From: Alphaproteobacteria bacterium
GTDB taxonomy: Bacteria; Pseudomonadota; Alphaproteobacteria; UBA828
Reading direction: 5' to 3'
Assembly (NCBI GenBank): GCA_011523425.1
Contig: WTGU01000040.1
Coordinates: 1-64,000 of the forward strand
DNA length: 64,000 bases
In this document: positions 19,380 through 28,088 of the stretch, piece after piece
How positions within the stretch are numbered: position 1 is the stretch's first letter
Layout of the letters: every line of letters starts with the position of its first letter
Notes under the pieces: model-generated
What the model was told of the DNA's origin: nothing
The model's database searches: none
The model's input: the letters and a program-made list of their open reading frames with translations, nothing else
Program-made: the position numbers and the translations under genes

Positions 19380-20336
19380 CTAGGTCGCGGCGACGGCGCC
19401 GAGCGCCAGGAACTTCTCGCGCCGGAGGCTGCGCAGCGTCGGGCCGTCGCGGTCGCGCAGCCCGGCGAACGCGTCCTCGAGCGCGGCGCCTGCGGCGTCG
19501 ATGGCGCGCGCCGCATCGCGATGGGCGCCTCCCACCGGCTCCGGCACGATCCCGTCGACGACGCCGAGCTCCTGCAGGTCCTCGGCGGTGAGCCGCAGCG
19601 CCTCCGCCGCCGCTTCGGCATGGGCGGCGTCGCGCCACAGGATCGACGCGCACCCCTCCGGCGAGATGACCGAATAGATCGCGTGCTCCATCATCAGCAC
19701 GCTGTTGGCGACGCCGAGCGCGATCGCCCCGCCCGAGCCGCCCTCGCCGATGATCAGCGCCACCACGGGCACCCTGACGTCGAGGCCGGCCTCGATGCAG
19801 CGGGCGATGGCCTCGGCCTGCCCGCGCTCCTCGGCGCCCACGCCGGGATGGGCGCCGGGTGTGTCGATCAGGGTCAGCACCGGGACGTCGAAGCGCTCGG
19901 CCAGCCGCAGCAGGCGGATCGCCTTGCGGTAGCCTTCGGGATTGGCCATGCCGAAGTTGTGCGCGACCCGGCCCTCCGTGTCGGCGCCCTTTTCCTGGCC
20001 GATGATCATGGTGGTGTAGCCGCGCAGGCGCCCCAGCCCGCCGATCACGGCGCGGTCGTCGCCGAAGGCGCGATCGCCCGCGAGCGGCACGAAATCGGTG
20101 ACGAGGCGCTTGATGTAGTCGGTCGCGTGCGGGCGCAGCTGATGGCGGGCGACCTGCGTCTTCTGCCAGGGCGTGAGGCGGCTGTAGGTCTGCTTGAGCA
20201 GGCGGTCAACCTTGCCCTCGAGGCGCGTGACCTCGTCGAGCATGTTGACGCCGCTGTCGTCGCTGAGGTGGCGAAGCTCCTGGAGCTTGCCCTCGATCTC
20301 CGCGATCGGCTTTTCGAAATCGAGATAACTGTTCAT
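19380..20336 (-). CDS. accA: Acetyl-CoA carboxylase carboxyltransferase subunit alpha
   Basis: With AccD it transfers CO2 from biotin to acetyl-CoA, the first step of fatty acid synthesis. The protein has 318 residues. The N-terminal MNSYLDFEKPIAEIEGK is the usual alphaproteobacterial start, so I use the ATG at 20334-20336 even though the frame is open to a GTG at 20423. Core crotonase-fold motifs are PEGYRKAIRLLRLAERF, TLIDTPGAHPGVGAEERGQ and EGGSGGAIALGVAN with the oxyanion glycines, then SVISPEGCASILWRD. It is a stand-alone gene here; accD is not in the window. Confidence 0.97.
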   Translation of the reverse strand: MNSYLDFEKPIAEIEGKLQELRHLSDDSGVNMLDEVTRLEGKVDRLLKQTYSRLTPWQKTQVARHQLRPHATDYIKRLVTDFVPLAGDRAFGDDRAVIGGLGRLRGYTTMIIGQEKGADTEGRVAHNFGMANPEGYRKAIRLLRLAERFDVPVLTLIDTPGAHPGVGAEERGQAEAIARCIEAGLDVRVPVVALIIGEGGSGGAIALGVANSVLMMEHAIYSVISPEGCASILWRDAAHAEAAAEALRLTAEDLQELGVVDGIVPEPVGGAHRDAARAIDAAGAALEDAFAGLRDRDGPTLRSLRREKFLALGAVAAT

Positions 20337-20531
20337 CGACTCGCCCGCTCGCAACGCCTCCTTAATAGCATGAGGCAGGGCCCCGGCAATCGGAACCTCG
20401 TCTCCGTTTGCGTCGTCGTTCACCGGCGTCGCGACGCCGCGTCAGCCCGCTCTCCCGCCGGGACATGGGGGCTCAGGGCGCGAGGCGCAACCCGCGTGCT
20501 GCCCCCTGCGCCGGCCCCGGTCCGAGGGGCC

Positions 20532-21824
20532 TCAGGCGTCGCCTGCGCCGCCCGCACCGCCGCGCGGGCGCGGGATCACGCGCAGCCGGGTGATCTGGTT
20601 GCGCTTGCGGGCGCGGATCTCGAAGGTGAAGCCGTAGAGCGTGAACGATTCACCCACCTCGGGGATCTCCTGCGCTTCGTTCAGCACCAGGCCCGCTATC
20701 GTCGCAGCCTCCTCGTCGGGGAGATCCCAGTCGTAGGCCCGGTTGAGGTCGCGGATCGCGGCGGTGCCGGGAATCAGGAACGAGCCGTCGGGCCTCTCCA
20801 CCGCATCGCCGCCGGCGACGTCGTGTTCGTCCACGATCTCGCCCACGATCTCCTCGATCACGTCTTCCAGGGTCACGAGTCCCATCAGCGAGCCGTACTC
20901 GTCGACGATGAGGGCGACATGCGCCCGTCGCTCGCGGAAGGCGTGGAGCTGCTCGTCGAGCGACGTCGTCTCGGGCACGAACCAGGGCTCCGTCACGATC
21001 GCCATCACGTCGAGGCGCTCGAGGTCGGTGAGGTTGGCGTGCACCGCATGCAGCAGGTCCTTGGCGTGCAGCACGCCGACGATGTTGTCCGGCTCGCTCC
21101 GCCAGACCGGCAGCCGCGTGAACGGGCTTTGCACGACCTGGTCGAGGATGGCGGCGGGCGCCGCATCGGCGTCGATCATCTCCATGGTCTTGCGGTGGGT
21201 CATCACCGAGCCGACGTCGACCTCGTCGAGGTCGAGGATGCTGTGCAGCATGTCGCGCTCGTGCTTGACCATGGCGCCTTCCTGCGCCTGCAGGGTAATG
21301 GTGCCGCGCAGCTCCTCCTCGGCGGCATCAGGCGTCCTCGTCCCCCGGGAGGCACCGGCGGCGCCGAGCGCGGCGGAGACGACCAGCCGCACCGCGCCGA
21401 CGGCGGGCGAGAGCAGCCACACGATGGGGCCGAGCAGCGGCGCCACGCGCAGCGCGAAGCGGTCTGCGTCGCGGATCGCGTAGGTCTTCGGCAGGACCTC
21501 GGCAAAGACCACGATGACCAGCGTCATGCCGATCGTCGCGTAGGCCACGCCGGCATCGCCCACGAACGAGATCAGCACGCTGGTGGCCAGCGCCGAGGCG
21601 AGGATGTTGACGGCGTTGTTGCCCAGCAGGATCGCGCCGATCAGCCGCTCACGGTCGTCGGTGAGCCGCGCGACCGCGCGGGCGCGCCTGTCGCCTGCAC
21701 CGGCGAGATGGTGGATGCGCGGGCGGGAGGCCGCGGTCAATGCGGTCTCCGAGCCGGAGAAGAAGCCGGATAGCGCGATCAGGAGTCCGATCGCGCCGAT
21801 GGAGATGGCAATTTCGGTGGTCAT
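20532..21824 (-). CDS. CNNM/CorC-HlyC family membrane protein with CBS pair
   Basis: This is a predicted Mg2+/Co2+ homeostasis or efflux protein of the inner membrane. The protein has 430 residues. A DUF21 (CNNM) domain with four hydrophobic segments spans about 1-190 (SGFFSGSETALTAASRPR, GNNAVNILASALAT, VVFAEVLPKTYA). A CBS pair follows (about 205-330, with MTHRKTMEMID and VDEYGSLMGLVTLEDVIEEIVGEI). A C-terminal CorC_HlyC FAD-like domain closes it. The ATG at 21822-21824 gives the right N-terminus; the open frame upstream is not coding. It lies 35 bp after aroB on the same strand, an arrangement often seen in alphaproteobacteria. Confidence 0.92.
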   Translation of the reverse strand: MTTEIAISIGAIGLLIALSGFFSGSETALTAASRPRIHHLAGAGDRRARAVARLTDDRERLIGAILLGNNAVNILASALATSVLISFVGDAGVAYATIGMTLVIVVFAEVLPKTYAIRDADRFALRVAPLLGPIVWLLSPAVGAVRLVVSAALGAAGASRGTRTPDAAEEELRGTITLQAQEGAMVKHERDMLHSILDLDEVDVGSVMTHRKTMEMIDADAAPAAILDQVVQSPFTRLPVWRSEPDNIVGVLHAKDLLHAVHANLTDLERLDVMAIVTEPWFVPETTSLDEQLHAFRERRAHVALIVDEYGSLMGLVTLEDVIEEIVGEIVDEHDVAGGDAVERPDGSFLIPGTAAIRDLNRAYDWDLPDEEAATIAGLVLNEAQEIPEVGESFTLYGFTFEIRARKRNQITRLRVIPRPRGGAGGAGDA

Positions 21825-21859
21825 GGCCGTGTCGTCGGGGTTGGGGATTCGTGGTGGGG

Positions 21860-23017
21860 TCAGCGGGTCTCCGCGCGGTCGGGCGATGCGAACGCCCGGT
21901 CGAGCAGGGCGCGGAGCGCCTCCTGCGGGACGTCCCGGCTGAGGAAGGCGCATCCGATGCCACGCGTGAGCACGAACGTCATCCGTCCGTCCTGCACCTT
22001 CTTGTCGCGCTTCATGCGCTCGATCAGCGCGGGCACGTGCCAGCGGAGTGCCGGCAGGTCGCCCGCCTCGCTCGGCAACCCGACGGCGCGGAAGTGCGCC
22101 GCTACCCGGGCGGCATCGTCCGCGCCGCAATGGCTGAGCTCGGCGGAGAGCCGGTGGGCGAGCACGATGCCGCAGGCCACCGCTTCGCCGTGCAGGAGCG
22201 ATCCGTCGTAGCCGGCCTCCGCCTCCAGCGCATGCGCGAACGTGTGGCCCAGATTAAGCAGCGCGCGGCTGCCGCTCTCGCGCTCGTCGCCGGCGACGAT
22301 GCGCGCCTTCGCCCGGCAGGCGTGGGCCACGGCGGTGCGCAGCAGGTCCCGGTCGCCGTCGACGAGGGCCTGGCCGTTGCCTTCGAGCCAGTCGAAGAAG
22401 GCGGGATCGTCGATGAGGCCGTACTTCACGATCTCGGTGTAGCCGGCGAGCCGCTCGCGCGCGGGCAGCGTGTCCAGCGTCGCCACGTCGGCGAGCACCA
22501 GCCTGGGCTGGTAGAAGGTGCCGATCAGGTTCTTGCCGTGGCCGCTGTTCACGCCGGTCTTGCCGCCGACGCCGCTGTCGACCTGGGCGAGAAGCGTCGT
22601 CGGGATCTGAACGAAGGGCACGCCGCGCAGGAGAACGCTGGCGACGAACCCGGTGAGGTCGCCCACCACGCCGCCGCCCAGCGCCACCAGCGCGGTCGTC
22701 CGCTCGATGCCGCGGCCGAGGATCTCCTCCAGCACGTCGGCAAGCGTCGCCAGGTCCTTGCTGCGCTCGCCGGGCTCGACGATCAGCGTGGAGCAGGCGA
22801 AGCCGGCCTCTCTCAGGGCGCCGAGCGTCGCGTCGAGATGGAGGTCCGCGACGACGCGGTCGGTGATGACGACCGCCGAGCGGCCGGGGAGAAGCGGCGC
22901 CAGGCGCTGCCCCGCCTCGCGCAGGAGACCGGCGCCCACCAGCACGTCGTAACTGCGCGCGCCGAGCTCCACGCGCACCGTCTCCCGCTCCGGGTCCGGT
23001 CGTCGGTCGGCGTTCAC
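21860..23017 (-). CDS. aroB: 3-dehydroquinate synthase
   Basis: It catalyses the second step of the shikimate pathway, cyclising DAHP to 3-dehydroquinate with NAD+ and a divalent metal. The protein has 385 residues from a GTG. Family motifs include TLIVEPGERSKDLATL, TALVALGGGVVGDLTGFVAS, FVQIPTTLLAQVDSGVGGKTGVN, and the metal His residues in LNLGHTFAHALE and LLHGEAVACG. All are intact. It starts four bases after the aroK stop, so the two are co-transcribed. The CNNM gene follows. Confidence 0.97.
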   Translation of the reverse strand: MNADRRPDPERETVRVELGARSYDVLVGAGLLREAGQRLAPLLPGRSAVVITDRVVADLHLDATLGALREAGFACSTLIVEPGERSKDLATLADVLEEILGRGIERTTALVALGGGVVGDLTGFVASVLLRGVPFVQIPTTLLAQVDSGVGGKTGVNSGHGKNLIGTFYQPRLVLADVATLDTLPARERLAGYTEIVKYGLIDDPAFFDWLEGNGQALVDGDRDLLRTAVAHACRAKARIVAGDERESGSRALLNLGHTFAHALEAEAGYDGSLLHGEAVACGIVLAHRLSAELSHCGADDAARVAAHFRAVGLPSEAGDLPALRWHVPALIERMKRDKKVQDGRMTFVLTRGIGCAFLSRDVPQEALRALLDRAFASPDRAETR

Positions 23018-23021
23018 CGGG

Positions 23022-23615
23022 TCAGGTCCCGAGGCCGGCCTTCGGCGGGCGCGAGCCCGCCTCCCCCCGCTCCGCCGCGGTATGCGCGGCGAGCGCGTCC
23101 ACGACCATCTGCACCATCTGCTCGTGCGGCCTCTCCATGCTCTCGACGGTGATGTCGGCTTCGGCGTAGACCGGGTGGCGCTCCGCCATCAGCCGCGTGA
23201 GGATGGCCCGCGCGTCGCCGCCGGCGAGCAGCGGGCGGTTGCTGCGCCGCGAGACGCGCGCGAGGAGCAGGTCGAGGTCGGCCTTCAGCCATATGGAGAT
23301 TCCGTTGGCCCGAATCGCCGCGCGGGTTGCGGGATCCATGAACGCGCCGCCGCCGGTTGCCAGCACGTGCGGGGGTCGGGTCAGCAGCCGCGCGATCACC
23401 CGCCGCTCGCCGTCGCGGAACGCCGCCTCTCCGTGCAGCTCGAAAATGTCCGTGATGGTGCATCCCGCTGCCCGCTCGATCTCGGTGTCGGCATCGACGA
23501 ACGGCATGCCGAGCCGGGTGGCGAGGCGGCGGCCGATCGCGCTCTTGCCTGCCCCCATCAGTCCGACCAGAACGATCGTGCGGTCCGTCGGCGGACAACC
23601 CGACCCTGCCGTCAT
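23022..23615 (-). CDS. aroK: Shikimate kinase
   Basis: It phosphorylates shikimate at the 3-OH. The protein has 197 residues from the ATG at 23613-23615. The P-loop is GLMGAGKS (18-25), DADTEIE holds the Mg2+ Asp, FRDGERRV the shikimate-binding Arg, and VLATGGGAF the Gly-rich substrate loop. RRSNRPLL in the lid carries the ATP-contacting Arg. The frame is open to 23720 but the upstream part is not conserved-looking. It is the first gene of aroK-aroB-CNNM. The 167 bp to the divergent small gene at 23783 probably hold both promoters. Confidence 0.95.
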   Translation of the reverse strand: MTAGSGCPPTDRTIVLVGLMGAGKSAIGRRLATRLGMPFVDADTEIERAAGCTITDIFELHGEAAFRDGERRVIARLLTRPPHVLATGGGAFMDPATRAAIRANGISIWLKADLDLLLARVSRRSNRPLLAGGDARAILTRLMAERHPVYAEADITVESMERPHEQMVQMVVDALAAHTAAERGEAGSRPPKAGLGT

Positions 23616-23782
23616 CGGCTCAGCAACGCGCGCCACCGCGCCCGGCCGCGCGTCGTTGAAGCACCGCGCGCGCGCCGATAGACTGCCGCACCGTCGCCAT
23701 AATCCGATTCTACCACACAAGCGACCATTGCCCGCCGACCGTTTCCATCCCGGCGGGCGGCCAGGAGTGAGGGCATACCCCG

Positions 23783-23911
23783 TTGAAAATCCTCGTAATC
23801 GTCCTCCTGCTCATCATCGGTGGCGGGATCGGCTTTCTCCTGACCTGGGACATTCCGCCGCCGGCCGGCCCGGTCGAAAAGGTGCTGTCCAGTGAGCGCT
23901 TCGACACGTGA
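23783..23911 (+). CDS. Small single-span membrane protein, 42 residues
   Basis: The TTG at 23783 opens a frame encoding MKILVIVLLLIIGGGIGF, then LLTWDIPPPAGPVEKVLSSERFDT. Residues 3-20 form one hydrophobic span and the rest is a short tail with WDIPPP. A purine-rich AGGAGTGAGGG lies upstream. Similar tiny membrane proteins ending in a WDIP..P.EK.....RF motif occur upstream of aroK and xerD in related bacteria as far as I recall, but I know no function. The stop overlaps a GTG that can start the next gene (GTGA, 23908-23911), which supports its being translated. TTG is the only sensible start in frame. Confidence 0.65.
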   Translation: MKILVIVLLLIIGGGIGFLLTWDIPPPAGPVEKVLSSERFDT

Positions 23912-25800
23912 GAGCACGCTCGGGTCCTAGCATGGCGGGGCCGCGGAAGACGCGCCGGCGGCTCCCCTGCGGTCTCGCGGGCGCCCTCGCCGCCGCCGGG
24001 TTGCTGGTCGCATCCGCCGGCGAGAGCTTCGGCCAGAGCCAGGACGAGCCGCTTCGGCTAGTGCCCGTCCAGGAGATCGAGCTCGACGATGCCGCCGGCG
24101 CGGCGCCGGCCGACGACTCCTCCTCCACGCCCGCCGCCGAGGCGCTGTCCGAGGGGAATGGGGACGCGAGCGGAGAAGAGGACGTCCGAGCCGGCTCGCA
24201 GGGCGAGGACGGCATCGTGGTCGGCACGCTCGACGCCATCGATCCTGACGCGGCCGGCGTGATCCTGCCGGGGATCGAGCCGTTCCCCGCCGAGGCCTGG
24301 GCGGGATCGCGCCGCGTCAGGATCGAGGCCCTGCTGCCGCGCCTGCCGGGCGCCGTCCGCTCCCCCGCCATGCGACGGCTGGCGCTGGCGCTGCTCGCCT
24401 CGCGGGCGCATCCGCCGGCCGGCGAGGGAGCGCCGGGGACGCTCGTGCTGTCGCGGGCGGAGCGCCTCGCCGCCATGGGCGCGCGCGAGCATGCTCTCGC
24501 CCTGCTGGAGACGGCCGGCCCGCCCGGCGGCAAGGAGGCCGCCGCCCGCATCGGAAGCGAGCGCCACCTCGCGGCGCTCGACTTCGAATCGGCCTGCGAG
24601 CTGGCGCGCGGCAAGGCGAGCCGCGCCGGCGACGGCTACTGGCGCCGCGTGCGCATTCTCTGCCACGCGCAGGGCGGACTGATCGAGGCGGCGATGCTCG
24701 GCCTCGAGCTCCTGCACGAGTCCGACGCGGCGCCCGATGACCCGTTCGACGAGACGATCTACGCCATGGCGGGGCTGGCGGAGCCGGTTCCGGAAGGGCT
24801 CGAGGAGCCCACGCCCCTGCGGGTTGCCGCGTGGCGGCTGGCGCAGTTCCCGATCCCCGCGGAGGCGGTGTCGGCGGCCGCGCCGGACGTGCTGCCGGCC
24901 ATCGCCGGCGCGCCGGAAGTCTCGCCCGCGGTCCGGCTGCTGGCGGCGGAACGCGCCTGGGCCACCGGCGTGCTCCCCATCGAGAGCCTGCGCGGGCTCT
25001 ATCGGGAGATGGCGTTCTCCCCGGAGGAGCGCGCCGAGCCGCTGAGTCAGGGGGTGGGACTGGAGACGCCGCTTCTCCGCGCCCTCCTGTTGCAGGCGGT
25101 CGAGGCGCAGACGGTTCCGACGCTGCGGGCGGAGCTGGTGGCGGCCGCGATCGGCATCGTCAGGGAACAGGCGGCCGAGACGCTCATGGCGCACGCGCTC
25201 GCCGACCTGGTGCGGACGATCCCGCCGGCGCCGGAGCACGGCTGGTTCAGCGGCGTCGCCGGGCGCGTTCTGATGGCGGCCGGCGACAGGGACGCGGCGG
25301 CGGCCTGGTACGCGCTGGCTCGCGCGCAGGCGCCGCGCGATGCCGAGGCGGCGCGCGCCGCGCTGCAGCTCTGGCCGACGCTGCTTCTGAGCGGCGATGT
25401 GGCACCGCCGACGGCGGCCGATTTCGACGCGTGGCTTGCGTTCCGGGAGCAGGACAGCGACCCCGATTTCCTGATCGATCAGATGAATCTGCTGTTGCTT
25501 CTGCTCGGCGCCCTGGAGACCCCGATCGCGCCGGAGATATGGGATCGCGCGCTCTCCTACGAGGTCGAGCAGGGGGCGTGGGAGCCCGCTCCCGTGCTCG
25601 ACCGGGCCCTGCGCGAGGCGGCAGGGGAGGGACGGCTCGGCGAGACCGTTCTGATGGCCCTGCTGCTGCTGGGCGAGAGCGGCCCCGATCGCGCCGGTCT
25701 CGCGGCCGTCGAGACGGTCGTCTCCGCCCTCGTCTCGGTCGGGCTGCAGGAGGAGGCGCGGGCGATCGCCCTGGAGGCGGCGCGCGCGGCGAGGCTGTGA
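23908..25800 (+). CDS. Secreted or periplasmic protein of unknown function
   Basis: The protein has 630 residues. A basic N-terminus and hydrophobic core (about 14-37) followed by ESFGQSQ look like a signal peptide cut near residue 43. Residues 50-115 are acidic and low in order. From about 130 on it is almost entirely alpha-helical, Ala/Leu/Arg/Glu-rich, in helix pairs reminiscent of TPR- or Sel1-type solenoids (for example ALALLETAGPPGG and AWYALARAQAPRDAEAARAAL). I recognise no catalytic motif. The start may be the GTG at 23908, overlapping the small gene, or the ATG at 23932. Its stop overlaps the xerD-like start, so small protein, this protein and recombinase form a tight run. A scaffold role in the periplasm is a guess. 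Confidence 0.75.
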   Translation: MRARSGPSMAGPRKTRRRLPCGLAGALAAAGLLVASAGESFGQSQDEPLRLVPVQEIELDDAAGAAPADDSSSTPAAEALSEGNGDASGEEDVRAGSQGEDGIVVGTLDAIDPDAAGVILPGIEPFPAEAWAGSRRVRIEALLPRLPGAVRSPAMRRLALALLASRAHPPAGEGAPGTLVLSRAERLAAMGAREHALALLETAGPPGGKEAAARIGSERHLAALDFESACELARGKASRAGDGYWRRVRILCHAQGGLIEAAMLGLELLHESDAAPDDPFDETIYAMAGLAEPVPEGLEEPTPLRVAAWRLAQFPIPAEAVSAAAPDVLPAIAGAPEVSPAVRLLAAERAWATGVLPIESLRGLYREMAFSPEERAEPLSQGVGLETPLLRALLLQAVEAQTVPTLRAELVAAAIGIVREQAAETLMAHALADLVRTIPPAPEHGWFSGVAGRVLMAAGDRDAAAAWYALARAQAPRDAEAARAALQLWPTLLLSGDVAPPTAADFDAWLAFREQDSDPDFLIDQMNLLLLLLGALETPIAPEIWDRALSYEVEQGAWEPAPVLDRALREAAGEGRLGETVLMALLLLGESGPDRAGLAAVETVVSALVSVGLQEEARAIALEAARAARL

Positions 25801-26798
25801 CGATCCGGGGACGGACGGCGGTGGCGGCGACGCTGCGCGCAGGCGACGGCGCGGCGATCGAGGCCTTTCTCGAGATGGCGGCGGCGGAGCGCGGGCTCGC
25901 GCGCAACACGCTCGATGCCTATCGGCGCGATCTCGCCTGCTTCGCCGCCCATCTCGCGCCCTCCGGCGTCGCCCTGGCCGAGGCCGGCACCGGGTCGATC
26001 CGGGACTTCGTGGCGGCGCAGCGCCGCGCGGGCATCTCGGCCCGCACCGCCGGGCGCCGGCTCTCCTGCCTGCGCCAGTTCTATCGCTTCCTGCTCACCG
26101 ACGGCCGGCGCGAGGACGACCCGACCGGCCCGGTGGAGTCGCCGGCGCTGCCCCGCACGCTCCCCGGCGTGCTGAGCGAAGACGAGGTCGGGAAGTTGCT
26201 CGCGGCGGCATGGCCCGAGGCCGGCCGTCCGGGGCTCTCGCCCCGGCGCGAGGCGGACGGGCTGCGCCTCAGGGCCATGGTCGAGCTGCTCTACGGCGGC
26301 GGCCTGCGCGTCTCCGAGCTGGTCTCGCTGCCGCTCCATGCGGTCTCGGCCGAGACGCGCACCCTGCTGGTCAGGGGAAAGGGTGGGAAGGAGCGGCTGG
26401 TCCCGCTGGGAGCGCCGGCCCGCCGTGCGCTCGACGCCTACCTCGCGGTGCGCGAGCGCCACCTTGCGGGCGGCGCGCCGTCGCGCTGGCTGTTCCCCTC
26501 GCGCGCCGCGAGCGGCCATCTCACGCGCCACCGCCTGGCGCAGATGCTCAAGGCGCTGGCGCGGGCGGCCGGCATCGAGCCGGGGCGGGTCTCGCCGCAC
26601 GCGCTGCGCCACGCCTTCGCCAGCCACCTGCTCGCCAACGGCGCCGACCTGAGGGCGGTGCAGAAGATGCTGGGCCACGCCGACATCGCGACGACGGAAA
26701 TCTATACCCACGTCCTCGACGAGCGCCTCAGGCGCCTGGTTCAGGCCGGGCATCCTCTCGCGGGCGCCGGCCGGGCGCGCTCCGGAGGTGCGGCGTGA
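25797..26798 (+). CDS. xerD: Site-specific tyrosine recombinase, XerD-like
   Basis: XerC/XerD resolve chromosome dimers at dif during division. The protein has 333 residues: a SAM-like N-terminal DNA-binding domain (about 15-110, LARNTLDAYRRDLACFAAHL), then the catalytic domain. The catalytic residues are Arg in GGGLRVSELVSL, Lys in RGKGGKERLVPL, HALRH, a His in LGHADIATT, and the nucleophile Tyr in EIYTHVL. The GTG start overlaps the previous stop (25797-25800). Assignment to XerD and not XerC rests on overall look and on its position close to aroK and accA, common in Rhodospirillales. No integron or prophage genes are around, so it is likely the housekeeping enzyme. Confidence 0.88.
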   Translation: MTIRGRTAVAATLRAGDGAAIEAFLEMAAAERGLARNTLDAYRRDLACFAAHLAPSGVALAEAGTGSIRDFVAAQRRAGISARTAGRRLSCLRQFYRFLLTDGRREDDPTGPVESPALPRTLPGVLSEDEVGKLLAAAWPEAGRPGLSPRREADGLRLRAMVELLYGGGLRVSELVSLPLHAVSAETRTLLVRGKGGKERLVPLGAPARRALDAYLAVRERHLAGGAPSRWLFPSRAASGHLTRHRLAQMLKALARAAGIEPGRVSPHALRHAFASHLLANGADLRAVQKMLGHADIATTEIYTHVLDERLRRLVQAGHPLAGAGRARSGGAA

Positions 26799-26918
26799 GA
26801 GGAGCGGGCGGACAGGTGCGGCAGGTGCGGCGTGGATTGCGCACGCGGGGGGCGCCGGTTGTCGGCCCGCGACGCGCTGTACTAAGGTCACGAGCGTTCC
26901 GGAAATAGCGGACGGGCG

Positions 26919-28064
26919 ATGAGCGGACAGCGGCCATTCCTGCTTCGCATGAGCCTCTTCCTGGCCCTGGTGGTCGGGGTAGTGGTCGTGCTGATCGACA
27001 CGCTCGCCACCGCCTTCTTCGCCAATGCGGTGCTGAACGGCGTCATCCTCGGCGCCCTGATCATCGGTATCGTCTACAACTTCCGGCAGGTCCTCCTGCT
27101 CAAGCCCGATACCGCCTGGCTCGCGGCGATGAAGAGGGACGACGTGCCGGGGGCGCCGCCGCCCGCCCGCGAGCCGCGCCTGCTGGCGCCGCTCGCGACG
27201 ATGCTCGCCGACAGGCACGGGCGCATGACGCTCTCTGCCGTCTCGTTCCGCAGCGTGCTCGACGGCATCAGCTCCAGGCTCGACGAATCCCGCGACCTCT
27301 CGCGCTACATGATCGGCCTGCTGATCTTCCTCGGCCTGCTCGGTACGTTCTGGGGGCTGCTTCAGACGGTGACCTCGGTGGGCGACGTGATCGGCGACCT
27401 GTCGGTGGCCAACCAGGACCTGATCGGCGTGTTCGACGACCTCAAGGTCGGCCTCGAGGCGCCGCTCGAAGGCATGGGCACGGCCTTCAGCTCGTCGCTC
27501 TTTGGCCTCGCCGGCTCGCTCGTCCTTGGCTTTCTCGAGCTGCAGGCGAGCCAGGCCCAGAACCGGTTCTACAACGAGCTGGAGGACTGGCTGTCCTCCT
27601 ACACGCGGCTCTCCGGCGGCGGGCTGTCGATGGACGGCGACCAGTCGGTTCCGGCCTACGTCAGCGCGCTGCTGGAAAAGACGGCCGACAGCCTCGACGA
27701 GCTGCAGCGAACGCTCGCGCGCGGCGAGGAGCAGCGCGCGTCATCCTCGGCCAACCTGATGTCGCTGACCGAGCGGCTGGCCTCGCTCACGGATCACATG
27801 CGTTCCGAGCAGGACCTGATGGTCAAGCTGGCCGAGAACCAGCTCGAGATGCGGCCGGTGCTGGAGCGCCTGGCGGCCGGCGCCGCCCGGCAGGGCGGCC
27901 TCGACGAGCCGAGCCGCGCGCATCTGCGCAATCTGGACGTCTATGTCACGCGGCTCCTGGAGGAGCTGGTCTCCGGGCGCGAGAAGACGGTCGCCGAGCT
28001 GCGCGGCGAGATCAAGCTTCTCGCCCGGACCATAGCGGCGGTCGCCGAGAACGAGCGTCGCTAG
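26919..28064 (+). CDS. MotA/TolQ/ExbB-like proton-channel protein
   Basis: The protein has 381 residues. Four hydrophobic spans at about 11-31, 38-56, 131-152 and 188-208 match the MotA plan: two close N-terminal helices, a cytoplasmic loop, then two helices rich in small residues (LGTFWGLLQTV and AFSSSLFGLAGSLVLG) that line the ion path. The block GLEAPLEGMGTAFSSSLFGLAGS is the MotA_ExbB family core. A helical cytoplasmic tail of about 170 residues follows, much longer than in ExbB. It precedes a MotB/OmpA-like gene by 24 bp, so they should form one stator-like complex. No flagellar or tol genes are here. ZorA of the Zorya system is a distant look-alike, but zorC/zorD are missing. Confidence 0.85.
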   Translation: MSGQRPFLLRMSLFLALVVGVVVVLIDTLATAFFANAVLNGVILGALIIGIVYNFRQVLLLKPDTAWLAAMKRDDVPGAPPPAREPRLLAPLATMLADRHGRMTLSAVSFRSVLDGISSRLDESRDLSRYMIGLLIFLGLLGTFWGLLQTVTSVGDVIGDLSVANQDLIGVFDDLKVGLEAPLEGMGTAFSSSLFGLAGSLVLGFLELQASQAQNRFYNELEDWLSSYTRLSGGGLSMDGDQSVPAYVSALLEKTADSLDELQRTLARGEEQRASSSANLMSLTERLASLTDHMRSEQDLMVKLAENQLEMRPVLERLAAGAARQGGLDEPSRAHLRNLDVYVTRLLEELVSGREKTVAELRGEIKLLARTIAAVAENERR

Positions 28065-28088
28065 GGGCCAGGCGCGGAGGCCCGCCCG

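Noticed and set aside
25797-26798. Phage or integron integrase
   Set aside because: The protein is of Xer length and architecture, overlaps a core-looking gene, and has no att repeats, tRNA or cargo genes next to it.
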